This document shows, piece after piece, positions 26,316 through 41,300 of a stretch of 64,000 nucleotides of DNA. Numbering within the stretch: position 1 is the first letter of the stretch; every line of letters begins with the position of its first letter. The notes below the pieces were generated by a model. That model ran no database searches and was not told where the DNA came from. It saw only the letters and a program-made list of their open reading frames with translations. The position numbers and the translations under genes are program-made. Source of the stretch: Hepsetus odoe (lineage: Eukaryota; Chordata; Actinopteri; Characiformes; Hepsetidae); NCBI GenBank assembly GCA_017165825.1, contig CM029376.1:15969110-16033109 (forward strand). The letters run 5' to 3'.

Positions 26316-29300
26316 GTAAGCGGGCAGTTCGGACGGGCTCACTCCCCGTCCGGGGGCTTTATTCACACAGGGATCGCGTCCTGGGCCCGGAACAGGGCCG
26401 GGAGTCTGAATGAAGCGGTGTAAGAGCAGGGCTGCAGGGAGACTCCACTTGGTCGTACTGATGGTCTGCTGCACGTCCTGTGTATTTTCGTGCTGATGCT
26501 TTCTGATAAACTGCTTCAAGTCCGAAATCTGAAGGACTGTTCGCTTCGATCACGACCACATTGCCGAGATTTGTAGCTCGAGAAACTTGTTGCAGGTTCT
26601 CCGAGCTTGGCATTAGTCTCAACTTACTTTACACACACACACACACACACACACACTTTGGCCTTTGTGTCAGTGGCTTCGGCTCTGCCAGCAGGAGCGA
26701 GAGTCCGGCGCTACACTGCTCGTTTTAACTGCAGCCCTTATCGGAGCGGGCCATTATGGTAATGTAAATGGAGTGATTTTTATCTCGATGCCAGCCGGCA
26801 GTGGAGGCGGGGAGGCACCAGGTTTCCAAGCCCCAGCTTTTCAGGTCCGGTCTGGGATGAGAAAGGCTCGCCCCGGGACCCGCTTTGTTTTTATTGTCCG
26901 TCTTATTTCCCTTGTAAAGGAAAAGTCTTGCGACTTTGCGGTGCAGAAGATCCCCTTGATCCTCCTTTAGAGTGGGGGGAGAGGATGGGGCAGAGGGGGG
27001 AAGAAGCCTCTCAGATCCCCAAAACTTTTAAAAAATACCCCTTTTCAAAGCTGCTGTCTTTAAGGACAGGGAGGTGGCTGTTTCTTTTCTTTATTGTAGC
27101 CACGCACGTTATACTCTCCCAGTACCGTGTCCCACATGTTGCAAGAAACCAAACCATGAAGCGGTGTTATGGCAGTGTTATAAAAGCTGCTGTTGAAATG
27201 TTCCTCTTATGAGCTATTTGTTTATTTTATTTTCCGTGTGGATCCCCCTTTCCAGCAAACCTTTTTTCTCATTGAACCGAAGTCTATCATTTTTAGGCCA
27301 GTTAAACATCTGTGGGTTGAAAAGTTAACTTTGATACTTTGGGGTTATTTTTGATCTGTATAAATTGAAAGTCCAAATGAACATGATTCTTTTATTTCTG
27401 TTACAGACAGACAATTTCCGTTGTTGGTAAGTTGCATTTTCATGTGAGATTTAGAGCAGCTGCTTTAGTAAGGAAACCCATTGGCTCCTAATTCTCCTCG
27501 TGCTTCACGCCGGGCCAGAGGCCCATCTCTTTTTCTTTTTTTTTTTTTTTTCCTTTTTTTCCTTTTTTTTTTCTCTTTTTTTCCTGGAGAATCATTGTGA
27601 TGCAAAACTTTGCAGAGTGTATGCCAACTTTTTGTCATGTTGAATTGTAGCAGACCTTCAGTTTTGTCGTAATGGTCCTAAAACAGGGTATTATAAAATC
27701 TTCAGTAGTTTGGGTGCTATGCGTGTGTGCCTCTCACAAAAGCGTTCAATATGGATTGGACCCTGTGCAAGGCCAACTTTAGTGAGCATGTCTCTTGTCA
27801 TAGAGCCTGAGATAATTGATCCAGAGAGAGTAACAAGGTCTACTGTCACTGAGGGTGGAGGCTTTTTTAAAAGCAGAAAGAAAACACAAAAGCCCAGCTT
27901 TTGGGTAACAATGTCTCCTGTTGCTAAGGGAAAACGGTCCACAGGAGAACCTAATTGAACTGGCAGTGTCCCCTCCTGGTTTTGGCTTTCAGAGCTGGCC
28001 CACTTCACCTGGTAGTCAAAACACCTATTATCTATACTTCTTTGGTCCAAATTTCAAATTCCATCCACAGTAGGGCTGTGAACTTTCAACAATAAATGCT
28101 GAGTAGTCATACATTCAAAATACAATTCTTTACAGCCCAGGTTTTTTTTTTTTTTTTGGTTTTACTACAAATAATCAACAAGAGTTTTGTTTCTAACTCA
28201 CTAAAGTGTTTATATTTTATAAACCAGATGAAGTGCTTCAGCCAAAAAGCCATGCAAAACATTTGTCATCAAAACAGCCCCATTAATTTAGATGTTTTTC
28301 TTGTTAGTGTTATAAATCAGGCAAATAGGGTGTTGCTCATTGTAGACATGGTTTCTAAAATGACTAATGCTCGTCTGATCGCAAGCATATTTTGTTAAAA
28401 GCTTGTGGTGGAAAGATGACAATATTTGTCCACCAGCCACACAGTTATGAACTAGAACTTTTGCTGTTTTGCACATGATGAGAGATACCAAGAAATTAAG
28501 AAACCTTTGCAAAGTGGCAGGCTCCAGACTCTTTCTTTAAAAAAAAAAAAAAAAAAGGCAGAGAAGGGGCGGTGATCATAGAGCAGATTGGTATCTACCC
28601 ATGTCAACAGTTTCTCATTGGGAGGCAGCACACTTTCCTGCTGTAGAGCAATCTGTTTTGCTTTATGTTGGCAGCTGGGTCTTATGTCATGCCTCAGGTA
28701 TGGACAATGATGAAGTTCAAAGATGCTTTCTCCTTTCCTCTGGGAGGATCATCCCAGTCATAATTACTTCAGGGCTGACAAACTCTGAAAAACGGTGACA
28801 TCAGCTCACTGACTTCCTATTGTAGTTCAGATCTGAACAGCATTATAAACATGTTTAGTTACGTATTTATGTTTTAACATGTTACTTTTACAGCGACACT
28901 TTAAATAGTGGTCATAAACAGTTTTTGTGCATCCGTTGGCCTTGTGGACTGGTAAATAATTGACTGCTATTGCCAAATCTCTCAGGAGATAAGACATTGA
29001 ATATAGTTGAAGTCTGGCCATCCACAAAAGATCTTATCCAGCAACATGTCTCCTAAAACTCTTTTGCGTTTTGAGTATTATTGACAGTAATGGCTTTGCT
29101 TTTCTCCTACACACACAGTTTAGTAAGAATGTTTTTGACTAATGTTTCATAGTTTTCCTCAGGTTTATATGTAACAACAATATGGTTTTGTTTTTAAGAG
29201 AGATGCCAAACGCTCTATAGAGCCCAAGACTTATATTTCACTTTGCCAGTGTGTAAAGAAAAACTCTTTTGTCAAGAAGCAGGCCACTAGTATATCAGTA

Positions 29301-32300
29301 GTATCAAAGAAGGAAATGGCTTAACTTGTCCTTCCTGTTATCAAAAGGATTACAAGGTTGAGAATATTTGGTCGAGAATATTTGATTAGGCTTTTTAAAT
29401 ATGTATTGAGAAATGTGTTGAGCGTAGTCAATCTGACTGTTAGCCTCCTGTTTTCTGTTGATGAGACAATAACTAACACGATAATTAAAGAACAAATCAC
29501 ATGTTTGTTTGGTCTGTTTTCAGTACGTTATTAGTTAAATAACTGATTTTGAATTGAAGAGCAATTGAAGGTGTTAAAATGAACAGTACAGAAACACTAT
29601 ACAATACCTTTTAGATTTGTTCCAAAATACAGGATCCTTTAAATATCGTCTACCTCTTACTTATATACCATTGCTACCATTCATTAAAAAAAATGAACAT
29701 GGCATTGCCACCAATCTCTTTTTAATCTGCAGAGAGCACAAAATTTGTTTAGACGAAAAAGAAAAAAAAACATTTACTTAAGCACATCAGCAAAGTTTTT
29801 AGAATAGAATAATCATTTATTATCCCATAAATGAGAAATTCGGGTGTTACAGGGCTCTTTAACAAGAAAGAAAGAAAGATTATTAAAAAATGAGGAAAGA
29901 TATATGGATGTATATTATATAAGATATTTAAGATGCTGTTATTTGGGTGGAGGAGGAAGAAAGTGCATATAATTAGAAGATTCTTGCCTGTGGAGAGGAT
30001 AAAAGGATTCTGCTAGAGACTAGTCCTCAGATTTGTGTTGTATTAAGGTCCTAAAGTTGGCTGCCTGCGATAGATTTTGTCTCTCTTGGACGGAAGTTGT
30101 CTTGTAAAATTGGCTTGCAATTGATGGAGTAGGAATGGGCAGCGGATAAGGCAGCAGTGGTGGTGTGTTTTCCTGATCTTGTGGCAGGGTTCTTATCAGT
30201 TTCCTGTTTTAGGCAGCAAATTCGGGCTGAGATCTGACCATGTTCTGGCCCTGGGTTTTCACACAGACTGAAAGTGTGAGTGACACTGCCTTAATGTCAT
30301 GTTACTGAGTAGAGGAAGTTATTATTAAAGCTCAAGGGTCTGTCTGGGAGTGATTCCTGCTAAAGCCAAACACACCTGACTGAACCGAACACTTTTATAA
30401 GAATATATTAATATCTATTAATCATTGACTTAACAGTTTGTGAAGTCAGGACTGCAACAGATTGCTTGAACTAAAGTGTGCACTCAGTGACAATGTGATT
30501 AGGCTCGTGTATTTCTCCATCCCCATTTGCTGTTTTGGCTCTGAGAAACCCTTAAGCAGCTGTCTTGGTTTACTAGCTGTCTTTGCTGCAAACTAAGTGT
30601 TTTGAGATTGATTAGCATTAACTTTGAGCGAGTGTCTTCACATAACTCTCGCCATCACACCCCCCACCCCCCTCAGCCTCCAGTGAGCACAGACCCAGCA
30701 GGGGGTAGATGCTCTGTGTGGGAACAATGTGGCGCCCCTTTTAGCCCCCCTCACCACCCCCCAGCACATTCCACAGGGGACCACCAAGACCCAAATAGAG
30801 GGAGCTCAGAGTCTCGAACAGCAACAAAGCCTTGGCCAGTCAAGAATTGAGAAAGAGAACAGGGGAATTTTTACTTATTAAAGAGAACAGGGAACATAGC
30901 AAAGGATGAGGAGGTATCAAAAGAAATAATAATTGAGATATCAAAAAAAATAATAATTGGCTGTTGCCAAGAGGAATTGCCACTATAGGTTTTGTGAGAG
31001 ATTATGTGATCTAGACATATTTATTCTGACCATAGCAGATTCACATTGATCTTTTAATACCTCAAAACCTCTCTGTCTCAGATGACCCTGTCTGTGTAAT
31101 TTATGGTTATACAAGTTTAAATCTCAGTGCTTCTAAAAAAAAAAATCTGCAGATAGAGGCTGCCATTGAAGCTCCTTGTTAACCCTTGAATTTGCATGCT
31201 GTTAAAAATCAGCACTCCTCAGGCCTCCTTGGCTTGGCTCATACACCTTCGCTCTCATAGAGAATGCTTTGTAGGAAGAGTTTGTGCAGGGCATTCCTTT
31301 TTTTATCCCACCTTAACAACTTCTCTTCTTTTTTCCCCATTTTCTTTGGTCATTTCAGCCATTTTGGCTTGCACCGTGGCTTAGTTAAACTTTTCACCCC
31401 ATCTTTCACTACACTACACACTTTCCTATCTCCTGTAGAGCTTCTGTACATGGGAATGCTTCCAGTTGAATTTTAATACCCGAACAGGCTGCCACAGCCA
31501 TTGCAGCTGTTTGCTCCAAATCTTTCTTTCTATATTTTCATGGTATGCTTTGTTTCTCCTTTCTGTCTGGACTTCCCCCAAATTCTTTAGTAGAAGTTGC
31601 TGTTCATGAGAGATATTTGAGATGTCATCTGTCTTTAATGCTCATATCAGCCAGAACTATTCACTAGCAGCGAGGTGGTTTTGAGAGGTCCAGAGTCCCT
31701 CGCAGGATGTGTTCCATGCATCGTCTTGGAACCAACCTCACCCTCCCATGGCTTAGGCACTTTACAAATTAAGCCCCAAAGCAGTTATCACCCTAGCAAT
31801 AATAAAGCCAATGAGGATGATAGTTCCGATGATGCCAATGGTGGTGCTGTTTTTGTGGTCCCCCAGAGCCATTTTGTGGCTGTGGAGAGAGTGTCGGGAC
31901 TTAAGCCAGGAGCTCGCTTGGGTTTTGGGCAGAAGTCCTGGGTCTGGTAGTGTTCCAGAACCACTGTAATCCTTGCTAATTACTCCCATGGCCTACATCA
32001 AGACTCCCCCGATGAGCCCAGACTAGCTCTGAGCTCAGCCTGCTTATGTACACTTACTTCCTCATGGCTTATTCACTTACCTAATCCCCCTCTTGCAGCC
32101 CTTCTGAGCATGTCATAAAGTCTTTGAAGAGGATGAAAAGGCAGTGTTGATTTGATGTGTGCCCTTGCAAATGGGTGGGGTGAGCTAAAAGAGGTCCCCC
32201 TGGCTCTGGTGCAGACAAATTTAATTTGACTGACAAGAGGATGGCATCTCCTAAAGCTGACCATAAAACTGAGTCTGAAATTAACAAAATATCAAGATTT

Positions 32301-32924
32301 TGTTTCTAATCACACTTCTGTTTTGAATTACTACTCAACAAAGTCACTGCACACTCAGTCATGGTTTAGACCTAGGTTTTAGCGAGGGTAAGACATGATT
32401 TAAGGAAACAAAGGGCTGGATCTTAAAGATTTAAGAGCAGGTCATGTTTGATATCTTCTGAAAGCTTTTGACTGTGTGAACTTTACTTCTTGGCCTTACA
32501 GATTTATTGACATAACCATCCATATTTCATTTGTTTGTGATTGGATAATAGCACTGCTCTTCCCGCCAACTTCACTGCTATCTGGTTTCTGTAGCCCAAC
32601 AGCTATATCGGAATCATTATTGCTGTGTTCTATCTTAGAGGACTTGGAAACATAATCATGAAACAGGCGTCATCTTGCCTGTGGGGCCCTCTCATTCTCT
32701 AACTTATATACACACACAGAGGCAGGGCCAGTATACCTCCTTCAGGTCCAGCATATGGCTGATTTCAACCATTCTTAGATGTTCAATATAAACACTGTCA
32801 AAGAGCAGCTTAGTCTTCTGCTGGTTTATTTTAGATGATGAGGGCAAGATATAGCACTTGTGTATTTAAATACTTTAAGCCCTTTGTATGCTGAAGTTCT
32901 TTTCGAAGTGGATTCTCAAACAGA

Positions 32925-32970
<46 letters not shown>

Positions 32971-35330
32971 TAGAGGCTTGATATAGGAGGATTTGATAGA
33001 ATCATGAAAGTTCCAAACAGGAGTAAACACCTCTGAGGTGTTCAACCTGAAATTGTTTGATGTATAGAAAACAAAAGTGCTGTCCAAGGAGAAGATATAT
33101 AATTTTTTTTTAATACTGTTCTTAAGAGGTACTGAATGGTCAGTTTTCACTTGCACTTGTGCCTTTTGTTCAGGGTAACATTCAGAAAAATCACTTACAA
33201 TGTAAATTGTCCTCCCTCAGGAGGTTCGGTAAGTTTTGGTCTGTTAATTCACAGTTCTTTTTGCTTGTTCAAGACTTTTCTTTTTAGCTGGCTAAAGAAA
33301 AGTTTGGGTGTATGTGAAAGTTAAATGCTGTCTATGTTCTGTGTAACTACTTCATCCTTTGATGCCAAAGCTCCCACCTTAATTTTGAGATTTCAGCAGC
33401 TTTAGATTTTAGTTTTTTTTTCCTTCCCTAAAAATACATGCTTACATAGGTACCATCCTATAGGGGAACTGCTGCCCTCTTTATTTAAACATATAAATTA
33501 AAATAATTCCTTTTAATAAAGGGATGAATATTTGTAAACACTTTTTAATGTTTGGATCATTTAAATTGTCAGGTTTATTGTTCTTTTTATAGTATGCCAT
33601 TGCATACTATATGTCTAACATTTAATATTTGAGTTCTGTTTCTGGTCAAAAGAGTGAATGAACTATAGAATGTTTACCAGAAGTGTTTGTTTATATTTTT
33701 TATTGACTGAAAATGAATTTTGTATCCATGACAATGGATCACTGTATTGTATACTGTGTATCAATTTAATTATTGCATGATTGAGATTAAAACTGTTTAA
33801 TTGTGCTGAGAAGCTTGTGCTGGGATACAAATGTATCATTATGTTCCTTCTAGTGAATAATAATGCAGATGTTTTGCAGGTCAGGGAGTAATCTGGGTTT
33901 TCCTGTGGTCAGTCAGAGCTCTCTGAGAGTTTGACTGGGATTTCCCTGGGCACTGACTGATTATTTTAGGTGATGTATGTATTGTCGATGTTCAGCCAGC
34001 CCTGCAGTTTCTCACATTAGCTCTCCCTGCCCCCCCTGATCTCCTCCAGTGTACTTACTTCAGAACTTTGAAGTGTGTATGTTTGACTGTGCCTTTCTGG
34101 CTATGCTTGTCTGTGTTAGGGATGCATAATTTTGGGGAAAAATAACTGCAGTTTAAATATGATTTATTGTCTCTTTTTATAGTTGAAGCTTCAGTACTAA
34201 ATGCAATGTGCCAGATTATCAGTCCACAAGCTTTGTATTAATATATGATGTAATGCAATATTATATATTCTCCACAAAAAAGAACATGCCGTTATTGGGA
34301 AAACGACAAAAAGGAAATCACTACTCTGCTGATATGAAAATTGCACTCTTTTTAATTGTTGTTTTATCCACTTATATATGTGGTTTAATATGAAATCTGT
34401 TCATTGTTAAACACAAGTGTGTGCATCTGAGGCTGCCTGTGTTTGTGTGTGCGTATGTCTGTGTGGTTATAAACAGCTGCATGTTTGAGGCCTCTGGTTA
34501 TACAGAAATCACCCTTTATGCCACTAATCATAACTGGCCTGATCAACTAAATCATCCACCTTAGGCCCATTTTTCTGGTTCAGCCCGCTCGTCCTTCTTT
34601 ACACATGGGAAAATAAACAAAGCATTCCAAGCTGTCAGTGTCTCTGAGTACTTACCAGCCTACCATTTCATTGTAATTAGCATTTTATTCTCTCGTTTGC
34701 TAGCTCTCTTGTTCTCCCTCTCTCTGAGTGGTAATACGCTTGGGGGAGTGTAATTGTTTCCACCTGAACCTTGGTCATTTCACTTGAGCCAGAATGTTCA
34801 ACCATTCTACTTTGCTTGGTTAGCCTGGCTGAAAAAGCTGCCTGTTGGATAAAGTCTCACTGGTTATGTCTAAGTCTGCTGGTGAACTCATGAACTTAAC
34901 TAACAAACAAAAAAATGAATAACAGAATATATACTCAACACTGACATTGCTGTTTTGTCTACTTACTGAGATTATAAAAACTACCGATTCGCAACAAAAT
35001 AGTCCTGCCCACCCTCCCCCCAAACCTACTTCTGACTTTGTTTCTATGAAAATGTTGGAGCAAGTTAAATAGTTCACAATGAGCTGACCTGGGAAGTGGT
35101 GTAGGCAGGGAGCTTTTGTTGGGAGACAAAGCCGGAGACAGCTCACTGGGGAAGGAGAGGGAGACAGACTGAGAATGAGAGGCCAGATCCATGTTGTGGA
35201 ATCTCCTCAGGGGCTTCTGGGTAAATGTTCATGGATGACAGCCTTTTGGAATGCTCACCAGTGGGGAGATTTAATTGGCCAGTGGCACTGCCTGGTTTAG
35301 TAATCAGCGAAGAACTTTTAGTGGTGGGTG

Positions 35331-35378
<48 letters not shown>

Positions 35379-38300
35379 ACACTCTTTTCTGTTTAACATG
35401 TTTATTAGGTGTCAGTTTTGGGGGTTTCCCTGAATACCATCTTCTCTCTTACATATCTCCCTCAAGGGCTGTGTTCCTTGATTTGATGAAAAAGTGTTTC
35501 TTGTTCCTAGAGAAAAAGACCAGAGGAAACTTTTAAAATGCTAAACTCGTCCACCCTGGTTAATGATCACTCATCTGTCTAGACTTGGATGCTTAAAAAA
35601 AGAGCATGCTGAATAGCATGTATACATAAAGAATCATTCGAAGTCACCCTCTATGCTTCCATTTTTTTAAATCAACTGCATGCCATCTGAATAGAAAGCT
35701 ATGGTAGTTCAGTGTTTTGACAGCCATATTTGGCAGTAGTTTTTAATCCATGATTTATTTGAGGAAACCTCATTTACACACACATGCTTTCCAGGGTCTT
35801 GTGGCTGGCTGCCCAACTGTAAAACATCTCTTTCCAAATTGAAGTCTCTGCAAGTGTAATTGTTGTTCCTTGAACCATTTCTAAGTGAATGCTAAATGCT
35901 TCTTTAGATTAAATTAATCAAGGAAAGACTTAAGTGAGCTCTATATATAAATGTTTCTGTGGTACCAGTTTTTTTAAAGTTATGATTTACTCTTATTGTA
36001 GCACAACCAGATGTTTATACTGCTGTCTAATTTTTAACTTTGTCAGAGGCAGTTCTTTTTTTTTTTTTCATAATATCTCTAAGTCCATCTTTAATTATGG
36101 ACTCTGCTTATAGTTAAAGTTTTTTTGGTGATTTTTGGTCAGACTTGGGAGGGGGCTATAAAAATATTATGTCATAAGTGAAGTTACTGATGTGCTAGGT
36201 CAGGGATGGGGCAATTCCAGTCCTGGAGGGCTGGTGTCCTGCAGAGTTTGGTAGGTGCCTCCTCAAACACTCACTAAACCTGATGATTATCAGGTGAGCT
36301 GAACCAGGAGTGTCTGAGTAGGGAAATCGCCAAACTGTGCAGGACACTAGCCCTTCAGGACTGATCAAAAGTCAAAGAATTTAGTCTCTTGGACCATCCA
36401 TGCTATGTAAACGGAACGCATTCAGCAGTTTAGTGCTTCCCTTTAACCATATTATCCTCATATTCCTCATTAGGGGTGTTGGTGGTCTAGTGGTGGGATA
36501 CTTGCCTGCGGACCTATGGCCCAAGAGATCACAGGTTCGACTCCTACCTCTAGTACTACCATCAATGGGCAAGACCCTTATCCCTGAGTTATGATAAAAA
36601 TGTTTTAAGCAAGCCAGAACAGAATTAATTATAAATGAATGTCACTGCATTAGTAATACCTTTTCAGGCTGTGCATTATCTGAGATTCAGTCATTGTTAA
36701 AATGTGCTTCAATCCCACAGTGTTAACTTCTTCCCTGTCATGTATGACCTTTGTGGGATGGTGGGATTTTTGGCCTGTTGGGAGTTCTTGTCATGGGATA
36801 TCCTGCTTGTTCATTTGTTTCCTTATTGATACAACAACAGCCATAAGCGGTTACTACTACACATCTAGCCAATTGTACACCTATACAGCTATATTGATTG
36901 ACTCCATGTTTAAAAGTATTAACTTAGAATTGAGCTACATTCCAATGTAAGTGAGAGGAAAGGGGACAGGTAAACAGCAGTGGAAAATAATTCATGTGCA
37001 TAACTTCAGTGTGACCTAAGAACACATGCTTAATGCATAACTAAAAAATGTGTATAGAGGGCAAGTTATCAGGGATGAAAGTAACATTGCTCTTATTGTA
37101 GGTTAAGTGGTGAAGCCTCCCAAGTGAGTTTATCAGTTCATTATTTCTTTTTCACAGTGTCAGATTCTAGGAATGTGTCCTTGAGGCCAGTCCCACAGCT
37201 GTTTCCATAAAGGATTGAAATGTCTTTTCTGCTAGATCTGTTTGTGCTTATGCTACATCAGCATGTCACATGGGTTCTCATGTGCACTGGCTTGTTCTTG
37301 AAATAGGGGGATGAGTCAATGCATCACTGACATATGGTGCTGTCTGCCCTAGCAGAAAAAGTCTTAAATCAAAGTTACAAAGAGCTGCTTCCTAGAGGTA
37401 GAAATAGTTGTCTTCAGATTTCCTTCATATTCCATGATGAAATGACCTACTTGACATCATCCACCATTTTGTGTAGAATGTTTGTTTAAGCCAAGCATTT
37501 GTCATTATGATTTAACTATTCTCCACTTATTCCAAGTCCAAAAAGCAATATTTTGTTGGCAAATGTGCTGTAAACTTGTCATGCCAGTATTTGAAAGATG
37601 CTGGAAGGGACTTGGAAAGAGAGAAAGTAATACCCCTGTTGATTATGACCATATGATCTTTTGGGCTCTAATAATGGTTTCCTGTTACAGTTATTTCTTT
37701 TGAATTATTTTCAATGCAGAACTGTTTAATATGGTTTTTTGCACAGTTAGAAATTTCACTCTCACTTATGATACTCAAGCTCTAACATTTTAAGACACAG
37801 AGATGCGAGGTGTTCATGCACCAAACAGTAACATGCTGTAGCAAGTATTGGTCCAAATTACGTTTAAGCATATAGAGTTTGTGTGTATGAATATATTTGT
37901 TATTGCTAATTTTTGTCTACTAGTCATGGAGGAACAGTACAGGAGATGGACAATTTCAAGATGGCCTCAGGCCATATAGCAAGCAGGTTAAAGATGTGGA
38001 TAGAAAATATTGCCCCAGCAGCTGGAATGGAGAGGGAGGAGCACTGAAAGCAACTAGTGTTGGCTTGCCCCAACTTGAAAGCCAGATTTGGGAAGAAGCA
38101 ACTGCAGAGCATAATAGCTATGATTTACAAATCAAATATCCAGCGCTTATCTGTCCTTAATGTTCCAGCTAGTTTTCACTCTGACGCTCATCCCTTTAAT
38201 CTTGTTTTCTTTAGCTAACATCTGAGGTAACAGGAATCCATGTGTAGTTCTGCCCAACTTTCAGAAGGATGTTTGTCGTTATTTCACTGTGCTTCTAGCC

Positions 38301-41300
38301 AAATACCTGATACATTTTCTTGTAGAAGTATGCAATATTTGGATAGTTTTGTTAGAGAAATTAATTTTTGCAATACTTAAGCGAAAGATGGCTACAATAT
38401 GCAATTTAGCCCCTAACGTTTAAACATACAATAGAACAGTTAACACACTATGTAAACTATGTAAAAATTGTTTAGTATTTTTACAGCTTTTGTTGCCATG
38501 TTGAAACAATATTCATCATATAAAAAAAAAGTCGTACGGATTGCTCTTCTTTACTTAGAGGACTAGACTAGTCTGCTTGGTCGTCTTAGTGTCTGTTTAG
38601 CATCTACAGAGAGGGGGCTGGGTGCCAGAGGGAGAGAAAGAAGTTCCATGACAAATGGTAGTACCACCCCCTCACCCACAGTGATAATTGTAGACTGCGT
38701 TAAAGTAAGGATGAGTAGAATGTGAGTAGATTGTGACTGTAGGGTGGGTCTAGCACTTTTTCCAGGTTTTGCAGTCAATGGAATGGAAAAGCTATCAGAA
38801 GGTGTTTCTGAAAGATTTTTTGGACTATATTACAAATATCTTGCAGTCTTTTAATTCCGGATATATAACTTTTACTGAGAAAAAGAACGTTTGCTTTTAG
38901 AAAGCATTTCTTGGGCATGCTGTTCATTTTTTTTTTTTTTTTTTTTTTCCTTCAGTTTCTTTAATATAATATGCTTTCTTCTGGCTAAACACTCAGTAAC
39001 CCTCAAACTTGTACTTTTTTGTAGGGAACTTTAATGTGGGAAAAGATTTTCAGAATGCACATAGGTCACTGAAAAGATCATTTCAGTGATAAAATCATAG
39101 TAAGCATCATAGAATCATAGCAAGCATGAGGCCAGTGGAGGCCCACTGTTGATTGGCCTTGTGTAGGCATATGGGAACTGCTGTGTGTGTCTTGTTAGAC
39201 AGACACCAAGGGAGCATATTACTCTTTCTTTTTGGCAACAGCATGTTGATGTGGCGACTGGAGCAATTTATAGTGGCGGACGGCCTGAAATAATCCCTTT
39301 AGGAATTTACGACTTCTGACTCAGAGGGCCCAGAGCTGGGAGGGCCATGTGCGTGTGCGTTGGTGTACGCATGCTGGTGGTGGGTCTGCTGGCCAGTGCC
39401 CAGCAGGGTCAGAGTGCATGGCCTCTCTCAGAGGAGTGGCTGTTAACCTTTACCCCTGATGGTTAAGCTTGGTGGCTGGTGGTGCTGATCTGTGAGAACT
39501 GAGGTCTGTCTGGGGCCGGGAAAAGGAGATAAGGGGTCACATCATTGCGAAAGGTGGACTAGAAGTATGTGGGCAGGAGAGGTAATTTTGGTTTCCACCA
39601 CATTCCCTTTGCCACCAAAATGGGTTGTTACTGCAAATGAAAGATATCAACAGGAACTGAGATTATTTTTTAATTTTTTTGTGTGTGTTTTTTTGTTAAT
39701 GGAGAAATACCTCAGGCTCAATTAAGATTTATAAGAAATGGACTGAAGACTAGATATACAGGGGAACCAGAAAAACATCTTCAATCACAGGTTTATATTA
39801 GGTTTCCGGTTTTTTTTTTGTTTTTTTTTTCTTCAGATTTTTTTATGCATTATCTACTCTGTACTTTTCTTTTATGGGTAGTGTGGGTTTTACAATTGTT
39901 ATAGTTGTACCCCGCTGACGCATTTTTAGAGTACAGGAGAAGTAAGTTCATTTGACTAATTATCACTTTCTACAGAAGACTAACAATGTGCTTTAGATTT
40001 TTAAATGTGGACTATTCCCTGCTCTATTTGAATGATCTTATAAAACGGTGCAAAAGCAAGAAAAAGTTCAATCTCTTTCAATGTGCAGCTCAGAAGTGAA
40101 AGTGAAGTGAATGTGCTAATGTGAACACACAGCATAGCACAAAGTGCACCACAATTAAAAGCTTCTCGGCATTTAACCCACATAACAGTGCAGCTAGGGG
40201 CAGCCAGACTCAGTACCCAGGGGGCTGTGTTGTTGACTGTATTATTCTCAAGGGTACCTCAGGGTGGCCCACTGTTCTGGGACTAGAACCCATGACCCTT
40301 CTAAATCTAGAGCCTAAACACTAGTTCATTGCTCAAGAACAGCAGCGTACTATCCTTGTCCTTCTGTAACTAAAAGTAAGAGAAGTACATTTTATCTTGC
40401 AGCACTCTTTCTCATTAAATAAAAATGACTTCAGTAAAGCTGAACAGTTGTACCTTGTACCATTCCATGTTCTCCTAATGGGTAGTTGGCTGTGTGCATG
40501 TAGTTTGTGCCACAAACTTGATCTCATCAGTATGCTGTCTTAAGGCAGTCCAGGCACAAATATTTGTAAATAAGCTGCAGCATTGAAGTACAGGGCAGTA
40601 TCTCTCCCACATTAACACATCATCGTTGTGTTAAAGGAACGCTGGCAGTGAACACTGTGAAAATTCCAGCTGGACATTTTGTGGCAATGGTGATTATTAG
40701 TAAGCTCTCAGCAGATACTCAATTTACATTCATGTTATGTTGCTCTGGATCCACACCTTGCTGTAGATGATTACTGAATAGTTAACACCATGTAGCTTGT
40801 TGTGGTTATTTAAAATGAGATAATTGTGACCATTTTTGAAAATTCTCCCTTAATTATTCCTTCCTTGTTCCTCAGGCACATCCACTATACTTGATCGTTT
40901 ATGCAGTTTGAGCTGGTGGTCACTCAGGCCAAGTTGTAAAACGGCCTGTTTGGCTTGAAGCAGCAGTAGCTGTGAATGAGTAGATGTGTCTGTCTGCAGG
41001 CTGCTGTGTGTAGACTGGAGCAGCTACAGTTCCAGTAGGCTGGCAGGGGAAGCCAAACAGCCTGTTGGAGTCGGGACCACTGAAAGGCCCCTTGTGTTCT
41101 CCCTGAATTCCAGCAACAGCATTAAAAAGAAAGAAAAACAAAACATTATTGCAGCTGTGACTACGCATTCAGCCCCCTCATCATAACGCAAAAGCCAGCT
41201 CATTTCGCACTCTCTTCTCACCCAACTTTGCCTTTGGGTCAGGATGATTGAAGAATAATTTAAATGGTGCTTGGAATCATTTGGATTGATTGATTTTTCT

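Larger units (their letters stand above)
25540..26420 (+). promoter_or_regulatory. gpc4 CpG island / promoter and 5' UTR
   Basis: Abrupt shift to high GC with many CpG dinucleotides, spanning the start of gpc4 and its first donor. It contains a YY1-type motif (GCCGCCATGTT) at 25584. No TATA box is evident. The transcription start cannot be fixed. Confidence 0.75.
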
